64,000 bases of DNA from Motiliproteus sp048265065 (GCA_048265065.1 JBLXCH010000006.1:1-64000); one strand, 5' to 3'; numbered from the stretch's first letter, positions 26,145-34,874 are shown. Notes: generated by a model not told the origin, from the letters alone. Program-made: numbers and translations.

Positions 26145-26180
26145 CCGCGTTCTAGACCGCGTTCTAACCCGCGATCTAAA
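26145..26180. repeat. 12-bp tandem repeat (three copies) after the receptor stop
   Basis: CCGCGTTCTAGA, CCGCGTTCTAAC and CCGCGATCTAAA follow one another directly, starting two bases after the receptor stop codon. No function is evident. A terminator lies 100 bp downstream. Confidence 0.75.
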
Positions 26181-26279
26181 CCCTAACATCAGTTATAGCG
26201 TCTAAAACGCAAACATACGATAGACATGCTAGAAACAACACAATAAGAGAAACATTAAACGCAGGTAATACCCCTTCCC

Positions 26280-26308
26280 GAGCTGGCTTACGCCGGCTCT
26301 TTTTTTTG
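26280..26308 (+). terminator. Rho-independent terminator of the siderophore receptor gene
   Basis: GAGCTGGC-TTAC-GCCGGCTC forms an 8-bp stem with one G-T pair and a four-base loop, followed by eight T. It is 137 bp after the receptor stop, on the plus strand. It does not have a T-run in the other orientation, so it does not end the VOC transcript. Confidence 0.92.
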
Positions 26309-26343
26309 TCGAAAATAAACACGTGGTAAAAAGTTAGCTGGTG

Positions 26344-26709
26344 TTAATTATTTTGAGCCAACCGCCACATCACGCCACTAGGATCACTGATAATAAACTC
26401 ACTCATTCCCCATGGCCGCTGCATAATCTCAGATACTGAAGTGGCGTACTTATCCGCCAGACACAATTTAATAACATGCTGATGCCATGCGCTTACGTCT
26501 TCTACGAGAAGGTGCATCATCAAATTTTTCGCCAAGTCCGCATCATAAAAATTCTGCAGCAAAAAACTGCAATTGCCGTAATGGAAATACGCCACTTCCC
26601 CATCATCCGATGCCTGAGTAAAACCCAATTCAGCATAGAATTGTTTTGAACGTTCAAAGTTTTGAGCAGGAATAAAGACTTTCAGCTCTACCGTCTTAAG
26701 GTTCGTCAT
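26344..26709 (-). CDS. VOC (glyoxalase/bleomycin-resistance fold) protein
   Basis: From ATG at 26709 (GGAGGT six bases upstream) this is 121 residues. An upstream in-frame extension to 26817 covers repetitive DNA and is not needed. It carries the paired beta-alpha-beta-beta-beta units of the VOC fold: VELKVFIPAQNFERSKQFYAEL at the start and SEFIISDPSGVMWRLAQ at the end. VOC members bind metals and act as glyoxalases, dioxygenases or drug-binding proteins. Here it follows an ABC exporter at the end of the siderophore operon. Its substrate is unknown; binding of a siderophore or drug is possible. Confidence 0.8.
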   Translation of the reverse strand: MTNLKTVELKVFIPAQNFERSKQFYAELGFTQASDDGEVAYFHYGNCSFLLQNFYDADLAKNLMMHLLVEDVSAWHQHVIKLCLADKYATSVSEIMQRPWGMSEFIISDPSGVMWRLAQNN

Positions 26710-26761
26710 GGTGACCTCCGTATCTCGACAACCAACGCGCACGAATGCACCTTGGCTTTGC

Positions 26762-26801
26762 TGATTTACTGATTTACTGATTTTCTGATTTACTGATTTA
26801 A
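26762..26801. repeat. 8-bp tandem repeat (five units) upstream of the VOC gene
   Basis: TGATTTAC is repeated head to tail; unit three is TGATTTTC and the last ends TGATTTAA. It lies in the 135-bp gap between the ABC exporter and the VOC start, that is, in the VOC leader on the minus strand. An eight-base unit could change copy number by slippage and alter spacing to a promoter. Confidence 0.75.
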
Positions 26802-26844
26802 GAAAAGTAATACGCATCTCGCACAGAGTTAGTCACAAACAACA

Positions 26845-28674
26845 TCACACCTCTCCTAAGAAACCACCACTTTGGTGCGCCCACAGAGTCGCATAGTGAC
26901 CGTGTTGTGCCAGTAATTCTTTATGAGTACCTTGCTCAACAATACGACCTTTATCGATAACCACTAGACGATCCATCGCCGCGATTGTTGAAAGCCTGTG
27001 CGCAATTGCCAGTACAGTTTTACCCTGCATCAACAACCGCAAGTTCTCCTGTATGGCAGCTTCAACTTCTGAATCTAGTGCTGAGGTAGCTTCATCCAAT
27101 ACGAGAATTGGCGCGTTTTTCAACAATACTCGCGCGATAGCAATTCGCTGCCGTTGACCACCAGACAGTTTAACGCCGCGCTCACCCACAAGGGCGTCAT
27201 AGCCTCTTCGCCCTTCACCATCGATCATTTGTTCGATAAAACCATCAACATGCGCATGCCGCGCCGCTTCAAGCATCATCGCTTCTGTCGCATCAGGGCT
27301 ACCGTACAACAGGTTTTCTCGAATAGATCGGTGCAGCAATGATGAATCCTGACTAACCACACCAATTGATGCCCTTAAGCTTTGTAAAGACACCTGAGAA
27401 ATATCTTCTCCATCAATGAGAATTCGGCCTTCTTTCAAATTATGAAAACGTAAGAGCAAGCCAATCAAGGTTGACTTACCCGCACCGGAACTACCAACAA
27501 TACCGATTTTTTCGCCGGCATTAACAGACAGTTCGAGATCTTTTAAAACACTCAGGTCCGACTCATAGCTAAAGTTAAGCTTTTCAAAGTGAATCTCGCC
27601 CTTGCTAACAACCAAGTGTTTAGACTCACTTTGTTCTGTCACATCATAGGGCTTTGCCAGTGTTTCCATACCGTTTTGAACCGTACCTAAATTACGGAAC
27701 AAAGCGGCAACTTCCCATAAAATAAACTGCGACAGACTCTTTAATCTGAATGTCAGTGCTATGGCAATAGCAATGGCTCCGGTGGTTACATCACCTTCTT
27801 GCCACAAGAAGATAGCCACGGCCGCAGTAAAGAAAATCAATAAAGAGTTCAAACACCAAAGCGCAATATTCAAGCCCGTCACTCGACGCATCAGCGGATA
27901 CACCGCATCCAAAAAGCGCTGCATGCTTTCTTTAGCGTAATCTGACTCTCGGTCACTGTGTGAAAACAGTTTAATGGTGTGAAAGTTCGTATAGCTGTCG
28001 ACAATCCGACCCGTCATTTCAGACTGCCTTTCCGCTTGTTTTACTGCAAACTCTTTTAACCGAGGGACCTCTCTAACGATAAGGACAACATAGAGCGTAA
28101 CCCACACTAACAACGGTACAGAAAGGCGCCAGTCGGCGGCAAAAACTAAGGCTGTCATGCCGGACAAATACACCAGCATGTAGAGCATTAGGTCTAACAG
28201 CTTCATTACAGTTTCACGTAATGACTCTGAGGTTTGGGTAAGCTTGGTCGCCAGCCGTCCTGCAAATTCATCTTGATAAAAGGCATGGCTTTGACCCAGC
28301 AAATACCGGTGTGCGCTCCAACGAATTGCTGCGCTCATGTTAATAAATAACGATTGATGAAAAAGCATGGAATGCAGCACGACGACCACCGGCAAGCCCA
28401 CCAACACCACCACGCTCATGACGATCAGTACGCCGGACTGCTGCTCAAAGAAAGTCTCTGGCGACTGCGCACCAAGCCAATCGACCAAATCACCCAAAAA
28501 GCTAAACATCCAGACTTCAATGCAGGCAACAAAGAAAGTCACCACCGCAAGCGCAAAGAGTGCTTTTTCAAAACCCTTACAGTAATAACGGAAGAACCCC
28601 CACAAATCAGCAGGCGGTTGGGTTACAGGCCGCATGGGGAAAGGGTCGGTTAATCTCTCAAAAAACGTGAACAT
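26845..28674 (-). CDS. ABC exporter-type half-transporter (membrane plus ATPase domains)
   Basis: This 609-residue protein has six membrane helices (about 35-320), then an ATPase domain with Walker A GSSGAGKST, signature LSGGQRQRIAIA, Walker B ILVLDEATSALD and H-loop AIAHRLSTI. It acts as a homodimer. It lies 36 bp after fhuB in the siderophore operon. Possible jobs are export of the emptied siderophore, as in recycling, or an exporter-fold siderophore importer of the YbtPQ/IrtAB kind. General drug export is the alternative. The sequence alone does not decide. Confidence 0.88.
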   Translation of the reverse strand: MFTFFERLTDPFPMRPVTQPPADLWGFFRYYCKGFEKALFALAVVTFFVACIEVWMFSFLGDLVDWLGAQSPETFFEQQSGVLIVMSVVVLVGLPVVVVLHSMLFHQSLFINMSAAIRWSAHRYLLGQSHAFYQDEFAGRLATKLTQTSESLRETVMKLLDLMLYMLVYLSGMTALVFAADWRLSVPLLVWVTLYVVLIVREVPRLKEFAVKQAERQSEMTGRIVDSYTNFHTIKLFSHSDRESDYAKESMQRFLDAVYPLMRRVTGLNIALWCLNSLLIFFTAAVAIFLWQEGDVTTGAIAIAIALTFRLKSLSQFILWEVAALFRNLGTVQNGMETLAKPYDVTEQSESKHLVVSKGEIHFEKLNFSYESDLSVLKDLELSVNAGEKIGIVGSSGAGKSTLIGLLLRFHNLKEGRILIDGEDISQVSLQSLRASIGVVSQDSSLLHRSIRENLLYGSPDATEAMMLEAARHAHVDGFIEQMIDGEGRRGYDALVGERGVKLSGGQRQRIAIARVLLKNAPILVLDEATSALDSEVEAAIQENLRLLMQGKTVLAIAHRLSTIAAMDRLVVIDKGRIVEQGTHKELLAQHGHYATLWAHQSGGFLGEV

Positions 28675-28710
28675 GAATTGCTCGCAATGTGGATGGTGGA
28701 TAGTAATGAA

Positions 28711-30666
28711 TCAAGACAAACGGCGGCGAACTAATAGACAGATAAAATACGTGCCGCCAACTACCGAGGCCAACAGCCCCGCAGGAATTTGCATTGGATA
28801 AATAATTGTTCGGCCGACCCAGTCCGCCGAGACCATAAGCAAGCCACCAGCCAACGCAGCGACCAATAACTGTAAGATGGCCTTGCGCGCCCCCAGCAAA
28901 CTTGCAATATGGGGGGCCAATAAGCCAACAAACGCAATAGGTCCAATAATTGATGTAACTACTGCGCACAGCATAGCCGCTACTAATAACAAACCCATCC
29001 GTGCGCGGCTCAGATTCAAACCTCGCCCCACGGCAAAACCATCATCAATGGATATCAGCGTTAACGCTCTAGCTGAAGCAAAACCGACGATCAGCCCCAG
29101 GCTACAGCCAACTAACAAAAGCAGGGAATTCTGTTCAGAAACGTTGTAAGTGGAGCCTGATAACCAGCCAATCACTGCCGTCGTATCTTGTCCGCCTCTC
29201 GCCAATATAAATTGCACCACAGCATCAAGTAAGGCCGCTAACGCGATACCCGTTAATGCTAAGATTCCCGGAGAATAGTTATGCTTTCTACCTAGCCACA
29301 TGAGCACAAATAAAATCACTGCTGAGCCGGCAAAAGCGACTAGCGGTCCAGCTTCTTGAATTGAGCCACCGACCAACATTACGGTAAACAGCAGCGCTAG
29401 CGTCGCACCCGCAGAGAGACCCAATAAATCAGGGCTTGCTAAAGGGTTACGGATCAGTCGTTGCATGATCACCCCCGCCACAGCTAAACCGACTCCTGCC
29501 GCAAGCGCAGCGACAACACGCGGCCAACGTAATGACAGCACCAAGGAGTCAGGCCAAGCAAACTGCCAACCGGTGATACCTGGAGAAGCCATAATCGAGC
29601 TTAGTGCAAAAACAATGAGCATTAAGCCCATCACCCAAGGTGTTAATGGATGCAGCATTAAACGCCCACCCGGCAACTGGCGATTACTTTGTTCAAGCCC
29701 CCGTAGCTTGCTCCTCGCCAGCCAAATTAACGCTGGCGCACCTATTAATGCCGCAGCGGCTCCACTAGGTACAATATCTCTCGACCACTGACTAAACTGC
29801 AGCGCAATCATATCCGTCGCTAGCAGTAATAAGGCGCCTAGCAGCAAACAAAACACCAACTCATCCCGTGCGGTTCTACTCCCCATCATTCTGGCCATGT
29901 TCGGTGTCAGTAAGCCAATAAAACCAATTAGGCCGACAGCGGTAATCACCACCGAGGTCAGCCATAACGAAGCGACAAAAAGGGCCAGCATTACCGGCAC
30001 TAGGCTAATACCACGACCTTGCGCTGCTGAGTCACCCAAACGCATTAAGGTTAATGGACGAGCAGCCAAAACCACGACCACGGGCACCAACCACAAGCGC
30101 GGCAATAACCACTCCACCCACTGCCAATCGGTTTGAGCAAGATCCCCTGCTCCCCAAATAAACATATTTTGCGCATACTGATCATTGAGCAGAATAAGGG
30201 CCGACGAAATAGCCCCCAATAATAAATTAACAGCCATACCCGCAAGAATGATTGGCAACCCGCGCAAGCCATGTCGACCGGCAATAGCCATCACTAAAAG
30301 CACGGCCAGGAGGGAACCAGTAACGGCAGCCCAAGGTCCCATCGTGGCAACCAACGGAGGTGCAAAAATAGTGAGTAACAACACTCCTAACCACGCACCC
30401 GATGCTGCGCCTAGCGTCATGGGTGAAACGAGCGGGTTTTGCAAAAGCTGCTGCAAAATACTCCCAGCCAGACCCATTACTGCACCCACCATGATGGCCA
30501 GCAACACCCTCGGCAGAGAGGAATAAACAAACTGAAACTCAGCAAAAGATTGAGGCACCTGACCTGTGATCAGCCCCCATTGCTGAGTAACGCTCAAATC
30601 ATGACCTATTTGAAGGTGTACAAAAGCAACGACCCATAGCCCTACTGTGGCGAGAATATATTTCAC
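28711..30666 (-). CDS. fhuB: FhuB-like double-length ferric hydroxamate permease
   Basis: This 651-residue protein consists of two FecCD domains in tandem (about 1-320 and 330-651), the hallmark of FhuB (660 residues in E. coli). Each half has the family pattern, AGSILQQLLQNPLVSPMTLG in the first and AGVIMQRLIRNPLASPDLLG in the second, and a GLIGFIGLLTPNMAR-type loop to contact the ATPase. The start is GTG, 3 bases after fhuD. It brings ferric hydroxamate siderophores into the cytoplasm with FhuC and FhuD. Confidence 0.94.
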   Translation of the reverse strand: MKYILATVGLWVVAFVHLQIGHDLSVTQQWGLITGQVPQSFAEFQFVYSSLPRVLLAIMVGAVMGLAGSILQQLLQNPLVSPMTLGAASGAWLGVLLLTIFAPPLVATMGPWAAVTGSLLAVLLVMAIAGRHGLRGLPIILAGMAVNLLLGAISSALILLNDQYAQNMFIWGAGDLAQTDWQWVEWLLPRLWLVPVVVVLAARPLTLMRLGDSAAQGRGISLVPVMLALFVASLWLTSVVITAVGLIGFIGLLTPNMARMMGSRTARDELVFCLLLGALLLLATDMIALQFSQWSRDIVPSGAAAALIGAPALIWLARSKLRGLEQSNRQLPGGRLMLHPLTPWVMGLMLIVFALSSIMASPGITGWQFAWPDSLVLSLRWPRVVAALAAGVGLAVAGVIMQRLIRNPLASPDLLGLSAGATLALLFTVMLVGGSIQEAGPLVAFAGSAVILFVLMWLGRKHNYSPGILALTGIALAALLDAVVQFILARGGQDTTAVIGWLSGSTYNVSEQNSLLLLVGCSLGLIVGFASARALTLISIDDGFAVGRGLNLSRARMGLLLVAAMLCAVVTSIIGPIAFVGLLAPHIASLLGARKAILQLLVAALAGGLLMVSADWVGRTIIYPMQIPAGLLASVVGGTYFICLLVRRRLS

Positions 30667-30669
30667 GTT

Positions 30670-31581
30670 TTAGGGTTCTAATGCCAGTAACGCGTCTGTA
30701 ATAGCAACCGCTAGATATTCGATCGACAAGGCACCACCGTATGTCCAGCTAGACGCAACAGCACCTACACGTCCATTTTTCACAAACGGCATCTGCTGCC
30801 ATAAAGGCATAGCAAACAATTGTTTTTCATAAGGAAAGGGCTTGATATAAAGCACCGCGCCATCTTCGATACTGGCGAGATCAACAATCGCTTTTTGAGT
30901 TTGCCCCCATGTTGATGGTGAGACGTCAAATGCAGGTGCTACACCTAAACCATCCAGCGCGGCCTCAACCATCGAGTTCTGGCCATAAATTCTGACATGG
31001 GCAGCATCTACGAAACGCACCAACGACGTTTTCGGGATATCGTGACCGAAATGTTCAAGTAGACGCTCACGCTGCTTCGCAATCTGATCATCTCGTCGTT
31101 GCAGTCTTTCCTTTGCGAACTGCTCTTTACCGACGGCTTTACCCAACTGCACAAATGAGCGATCCACCACCTCAGCATTTTTATGGTCGGCTCGGTAATT
31201 ATCAAAATACAGTACGGGTGCAATACGAGCTAACCGGTCCAATAGGTTCTTTTGACGTGAACCAATAACTATCAGGTCTGGTTGTAATGCGATAACGCTT
31301 TCAATACTCGGCTCAAGACGACGACCCACTTCTGAGCTGCCCTCTGGTAATGCGGGCTTTGCGACCCATGTTTTATAGCCCTCGATATCAGCGATACCGA
31401 TCGGCGTCACACCCAGCTCCACCAGCTCTTCGGTCGCACCCCAATTAAGAGCAACAACTCGCTTGGCTGGTACCGCAAACTCGTGACTACCTAAACTATC
31501 AACCACTTCAAATGACATGACTTGAAAACTGCAGATCAAGCTAACAAACAACGCAGTAAAACGTCTTACAACCGATTTCAT
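30670..31581 (-). CDS. fhuD: FhuD-like periplasmic siderophore-binding protein
   Basis: From ATG at 31581 this is 303 residues; a TTG at 31608 is also in frame but less likely. A signal peptide (hydrophobic 8-22) is followed by the binding fold with KRVVALNWGATEELVELGV and SVIALQPDLIVIGSR, matching the FhuD group, which uses one long helix between two lobes. It accepts ferric hydroxamates from the receptor. It lacks the Cys-Cys of the module A and B proteins. Order fhuC-fhuD-fhuB is as in E. coli. Confidence 0.92.
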   Translation of the reverse strand: MKSVVRRFTALFVSLICSFQVMSFEVVDSLGSHEFAVPAKRVVALNWGATEELVELGVTPIGIADIEGYKTWVAKPALPEGSSEVGRRLEPSIESVIALQPDLIVIGSRQKNLLDRLARIAPVLYFDNYRADHKNAEVVDRSFVQLGKAVGKEQFAKERLQRRDDQIAKQRERLLEHFGHDIPKTSLVRFVDAAHVRIYGQNSMVEAALDGLGVAPAFDVSPSTWGQTQKAIVDLASIEDGAVLYIKPFPYEKQLFAMPLWQQMPFVKNGRVGAVASSWTYGGALSIEYLAVAITDALLALEP

Positions 31582-31634
31582 TTCAATCACTCTTGGACCA
31601 ATGGGCAAACAAGGTTAACTAACGCCTTTAAGGC

Positions 31635-32479
31635 TTAGGCAACCACGACAATAGGTGTGTTTTCTTCAGGGTGAGGGCACAAACGAATATCAATTTCGTA
31701 CAATTCAGATAGCCGTTTTTCGCATAACAGCGCAGCAGAATCACCATTAAAAGCCACTTGCCCCTGTTTAAGTGCCAGCACATGGTCAGCATAGCGGGCG
31801 GCCAGATTGATATCGTGGAGAATGACCACCACACCACGACCGGTTTCTTTGTTAAGCTTTTTTAACAGCTGCATTAATTCGTATTGATGCGATAAATCAA
31901 GCGCTGAAGTTGGCTCATCCAGCAGCAGTAATGGCGACTGTTGAGCGAGCAACATGGCTATCCATACTCGCTGACGTTCACCGCCAGATAACTTTTCTGT
32001 CATACTTTGCGCATACTGCAAGACGTCTGTCTGTGCCATCGCCGTTTCTACGAGTTGATGATCAATTTCAGTCCAGCGCCCTAACAAGCCACGCCACGGA
32101 TAACGACCTTGTAATACCAACTCACGGACACTTAAGCCTGCAATTCAGTCCAGCGCCCTAACAAGCCACGCCACGGATAACGACCTTGTAATACCAACTC
32201 ACGGACACTTAAGCCTGCAATCTCAGGTAACCGCTGAGGTAAGAAGGCAATTTGCTGCGCTAGCTCACGCTGAGATAACTGCTGTAAAGAGCGGCCATCA
32301 AGGTGCAGGGAGCCTTGATCAGGATTCAGCTGGCGAGCCAGCAGGCTCATCAATGTCGATTTTCCAGAACCATTGTGACCCAAAATAACCGTCACTTTGT
32401 CAGTGGCAATGGCGAGCTCGTCAATCGCCAAAATATCTCGCCCCTGCCGATGAATCCGAATATCAGTTAACTGCAGCAT
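31635..32479 (-). CDS. fhuC: FhuC-like ATPase, frameshifted as written by a 77-bp duplication
   Basis: Two overlapping frames together make one ATPase. The first (start ATG 32479) carries Walker A GHNGSGKST and runs to GRYPWRGLLGRWTE. The second resumes at the same residues and carries the signature LSGGERQRVWIA, Walker B LLLLDEPTSALD and H-loop ILHDINLAARYADH. A tandem 77-bp copy at 32067-32220 shifts the frame (77 is not a multiple of 3). With one copy removed the protein is about 255 residues, normal for FhuC. The same 77-bp length flanks both N gaps, so this is probably an assembly error and not a pseudogene. It energises FhuB. Confidence 0.85.
32067..32220. repeat. Exact 77-bp tandem duplication inside fhuC
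   Basis: Bases 32067-32143 and 32144-32220 are the same 77 bp, head to tail. The duplication breaks the fhuC frame after the Q-loop region. No insertion-sequence features or target-site pattern are present. Confidence 0.93.
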
Positions 32480-33269
32480 GCTCACTCCAATCATCTTTAA
32501 GGCGCTGAATTCGTTCTGACATTTTTTGTCGTGGACAGGTGACGCAAAGGTCACCGTCACACCGTCGATAATGTAAACAGCAGCCCTTTCGGTTAAGTGC
32601 CACTTGCTCACTACCGTCGGGCAAAGCAAAAGCCATCACCGCTGAAGCATTTGATAAACCAGTAGCAGCCAACCATTGACGACAAAGGTCATCAAAAGTG
32701 GTTGTATCGGTTTTAAAGAAGTAAGGGCGCATAAGAATCAAAGTGGAGAGGATCCGATCCGCAAGCAATCGATCTGCACGAATCGATTTTAATACGCTAA
32801 TAGCCATGAGTTCGGCTTTTAACGAATCACAATATTGCTTAAGCTGCGCACCCACAGCTTGTATCATCGTGGCATTAACATGATGGTCGGCAACATGATG
32901 GTTAGCGTCGCCAACAACCTCAGCAAAGACGTCACTTTCCAGAGTGTAGCCGGCCACCATCGCAGGCTGCACATGCTGACCTAGCGATGATAAAGACAAC
33001 ACTTTACCGAACCCATAAGCGCTAGCCAGAGATAACATCACCGGTTGCCACGTCAGTAGCCCCCATGTTCTTACCGCGCCATAACTTGGCCCTGCTTCAG
33101 GATATTGCTCCAATAACGGCGTTAAGACCCGCTGTATATTCGCCGTATTGTCATTTGCTAAGACAATCTCATCATCAGAAACGCTGCCCACACGGCCAAC
33201 CAGGCCTGGCACATAGCTTTGGACTGTAGCGATAAAATTGAGCAATTCATGGGAGCCAGAGTCAGGCAT
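32463..33269 (-). CDS. fhuF: FhuF-like ferric siderophore reductase
   Basis: The C-terminus has CCLHYRRCDGDLCVTCP, the Cys-Cys-x10-Cys-x2-Cys arrangement that binds the unusual [2Fe-2S] cluster of FhuF. FhuF reduces ferric iron from hydroxamate siderophores in the cytoplasm, releasing it. I use ATG 33269 (268 residues, near the 262 of E. coli FhuF); a TTG at 33329 is in frame, and neither has a clear ribosome site. The gene overlaps fhuC by 17 bases and is first in the operon behind a Fur site. Confidence 0.88.
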   Translation of the reverse strand: MPDSGSHELLNFIATVQSYVPGLVGRVGSVSDDEIVLANDNTANIQRVLTPLLEQYPEAGPSYGAVRTWGLLTWQPVMLSLASAYGFGKVLSLSSLGQHVQPAMVAGYTLESDVFAEVVGDANHHVADHHVNATMIQAVGAQLKQYCDSLKAELMAISVLKSIRADRLLADRILSTLILMRPYFFKTDTTTFDDLCRQWLAATGLSNASAVMAFALPDGSEQVALNRKGCCLHYRRCDGDLCVTCPRQKMSERIQRLKDDWSEHAAVN

Positions 33270-33337
33270 CAACAGCAACTTACTAGATTTAAAAAGTGAC
33301 AATATTGCTGATGAGTCTACTCGATTCAAGAGTTAAT

Positions 33338-33356
33338 AACAATCGTTATCATTGTC
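33338..33356 (-). promoter_or_regulatory. Fur-like box before the fhuF-fhuCDB operon
   Basis: AACAATCGTTATCATTGTC matches the Fur consensus at 14 of 19 positions, strongest in the TTATCATT half. It is 69 bp before the preferred fhuF start, in the 81-bp gap after the DUF2218 gene. Confidence 0.65.
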
Positions 33357-33410
33357 ATTTAGTTTTTAATAACATTCTTTCAATCCGCTTATTCAGCACC
33401 TCTATAAAGA

Positions 33411-33752
33411 TCAACAAGACCAATTAAGCATGATGTCGTCAGCACCCGAAAAGCCACTCAGATGCCGGTCAATCGTGTCGACGATCGCTGCCAAATCAGC
33501 CTTATTATTTGCTGCACAATGAAATCCTAGCGCCTCACCGCTGGCCTTCATCACACAAACCCCTTCAGCAAACTGCACAAAGCCCAAGTCCTCATCCCAA
33601 AGCGCATCTACTTTTCGACTGAAATGCTTACACAGTAATCGTACTAAGCGTGTTGGATTTGACGTAACACAGCTAGCTTTCGTTACTAATAAGTAACGGG
33701 GCAATGCCGCGTTAGTGGTAGATTCCAATGTTTCCTTTTTGTTAATTTCCAC
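33411..33752 (-). CDS. DUF2218 protein, module B
   Basis: This 113-residue soluble protein starts at GTG. It shares LLCKHFSRKV (Cys41, His43) with the module A DUF2218 protein, which has LCKHFGRKV; the C-terminal third also lines up. Unlike in module A the gene is not inside the transporter operon but downstream of the ATPase gene, across a region disturbed by an assembly gap. Function is unknown for the family. Repeated presence in two iron modules suggests a cytoplasmic step after import. Confidence 0.82.
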   Translation of the reverse strand: MEINKKETLESTTNAALPRYLLVTKASCVTSNPTRLVRLLCKHFSRKVDALWDEDLGFVQFAEGVCVMKASGEALGFHCAANNKADLAAIVDTIDRHLSGFSGADDIMLNWSC

Positions 33753-33809
33753 AGGTTTTGCTCTTCATTTTCACAGACACGTGATTTGGTTCTTCAGTAA
33801 AACAATTTA

Positions 33810-33842
33810 GCTTATACATCTTCGCTTATACATCTTCGCTTA
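33810..33842. repeat. 14-bp tandem repeat (2.3 copies) and adjacent palindrome
   Basis: GCTTATACATCTTC occurs twice in a row, followed by GCTTA. Directly after it AACGATCGTT (33844-33853) is a perfect 10-bp palindrome. Both lie 58-101 bp upstream of the module B DUF2218 start and could be part of its control region. Confidence 0.65.
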
Positions 33843-33870
33843 CAACGATCGTTATAAAAGCAGTGACAAA

Positions 33871-34124
33871 AACAGAGACAACAACCATTGCAAGCAATGT
33901 TACACAAGCTCGGTTATAAACTCGGTTCAGCACGCGCTATCAGCTAANNNNNNNNNNNNNNNNNNNNNNNNNNNNNNNNNNNNNNNNNNNNNNNNNNNNN
34001 NNNNNNNNNNNNNNNNNNNNNNNNNNNNNNNNNNNNNNNNNNNNNNNAACAGAGACAACAACCATTGCAAGCAATGTTACACAAGCTCGGTTATAAACTC
34101 GGTTCAGCACGCGCTATCAGCTAA
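33871..34124. repeat. Scaffold gap of 100 N flanked by identical 77-bp copies
   Basis: Bases 33871-33947 and 34048-34124 are identical (77 bp) around exactly 100 N (33948-34047). The right copy includes the last codons of the module B ATPase. Collapsing it leaves about 174 bp between that gene and the DUF2218 gene. Nothing else in the 33753-34103 interval looks like a gene. Confidence 0.93.
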
Positions 34125-34874
34125 TACAATAGGGTTTCCTTTTGAGCACATTTCTACTCGCCCCTCTACTCGATACGCTTGGCGCAGGCATTCAGGGGTT
34201 AGTATTTCACTGGGGGCCCCCATACCGATAACGCCAGCCTGACCTAACACCAACACTTGGTCGCAAAATCGCAACGCAAGATTTAGATCATGGCTAGCAA
34301 CAAAAGCGATAACTCGGCGACTCTTTGCTTCCTCTTTCACCGCCTCCAGAACATTCAATTGCCAATGAAGATCCAAAGCACTGGTCGGTTCATCCAGCAA
34401 CAATAACGAAGGCTTGCGAACTAACACCTGAGCCAAACCTACCATTTGCCGCTGCCCACCAGACATTTCCTGCATTTTTTGAAGCGCTAAATGCGAGATC
34501 CCCAACCGATGGAATACAGAATCAACTCGTGCTTCGACTTCATTTTTATTGGCACCGCCCATCACAATTCGACAGGCACTGTAGATCAACTCATAAGCCA
34601 CCAAACTGGTTGGTTGTGGCAAAGTCTGCGGTAAATACCCAATAAGCTTCATACGTTGCTGCTGTGACAACCTCAGCAACGACTGATCAGCAAAAGACAA
34701 CTGACCTGAAGTTGTTAACTGCCCTGCTAATGCTTTAAGGAATGTTGATTTACCCACCGCATTTGGCCCAACCAAGGCTACCAAGGCGCCTTCAGGAATT
34801 TCGGACAACGACATGCCTTGAATGATTTTTTTGCGCCCATAGCTCACACTAAGGTCATTAATTCGCAAACCCAT
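34104..34874 (-). CDS. Iron-complex ABC transporter ATPase, module B
   Basis: This 256-residue ATPase has Walker A GPNAVGKST, signature MSGGQRQMVGL, Walker B LLLLDEPTSALD and H-loop FVASHDLNLALRFCD. It is the same length as the module A ATPase and shares its motifs. Its start shares one base with the permease stop (TAATG). It powers import through the module B permease. The last seven codons lie in a duplicated 77-bp stretch beside the N gap, but the stop is natural. Confidence 0.92.
   Translation of the reverse strand: MGLRINDLSVSYGRKKIIQGMSLSEIPEGALVALVGPNAVGKSTFLKALAGQLTTSGQLSFADQSLLRLSQQQRMKLIGYLPQTLPQPTSLVAYELIYSACRIVMGGANKNEVEARVDSVFHRLGISHLALQKMQEMSGGQRQMVGLAQVLVRKPSLLLLDEPTSALDLHWQLNVLEAVKEEAKSRRVIAFVASHDLNLALRFCDQVLVLGQAGVIGMGAPSEILTPECLRQAYRVEGRVEMCSKGNPIVLADSAC

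Noticed and set aside
26710..26817. N-terminal extension of the VOC protein
   Set aside because: It is encoded by an 8-bp repeat tract, and the inner ATG has a strong GGAGGT site and gives the normal VOC start.
29465..30526. Several long plus-strand open frames opposite fhuB
   Set aside because: They are antisense shadows of a strongly recognisable membrane protein, with compositions (Ala, Pro, Thr, Ile rich) expected from reading helix codons backwards.
31635..32629. fhuC read as two separate genes or as a decayed pseudogene
   Set aside because: The halves share the same residues at the break and the cause is an exact 77-bp tandem copy, the same length as at both N gaps. Assembly error explains it best.
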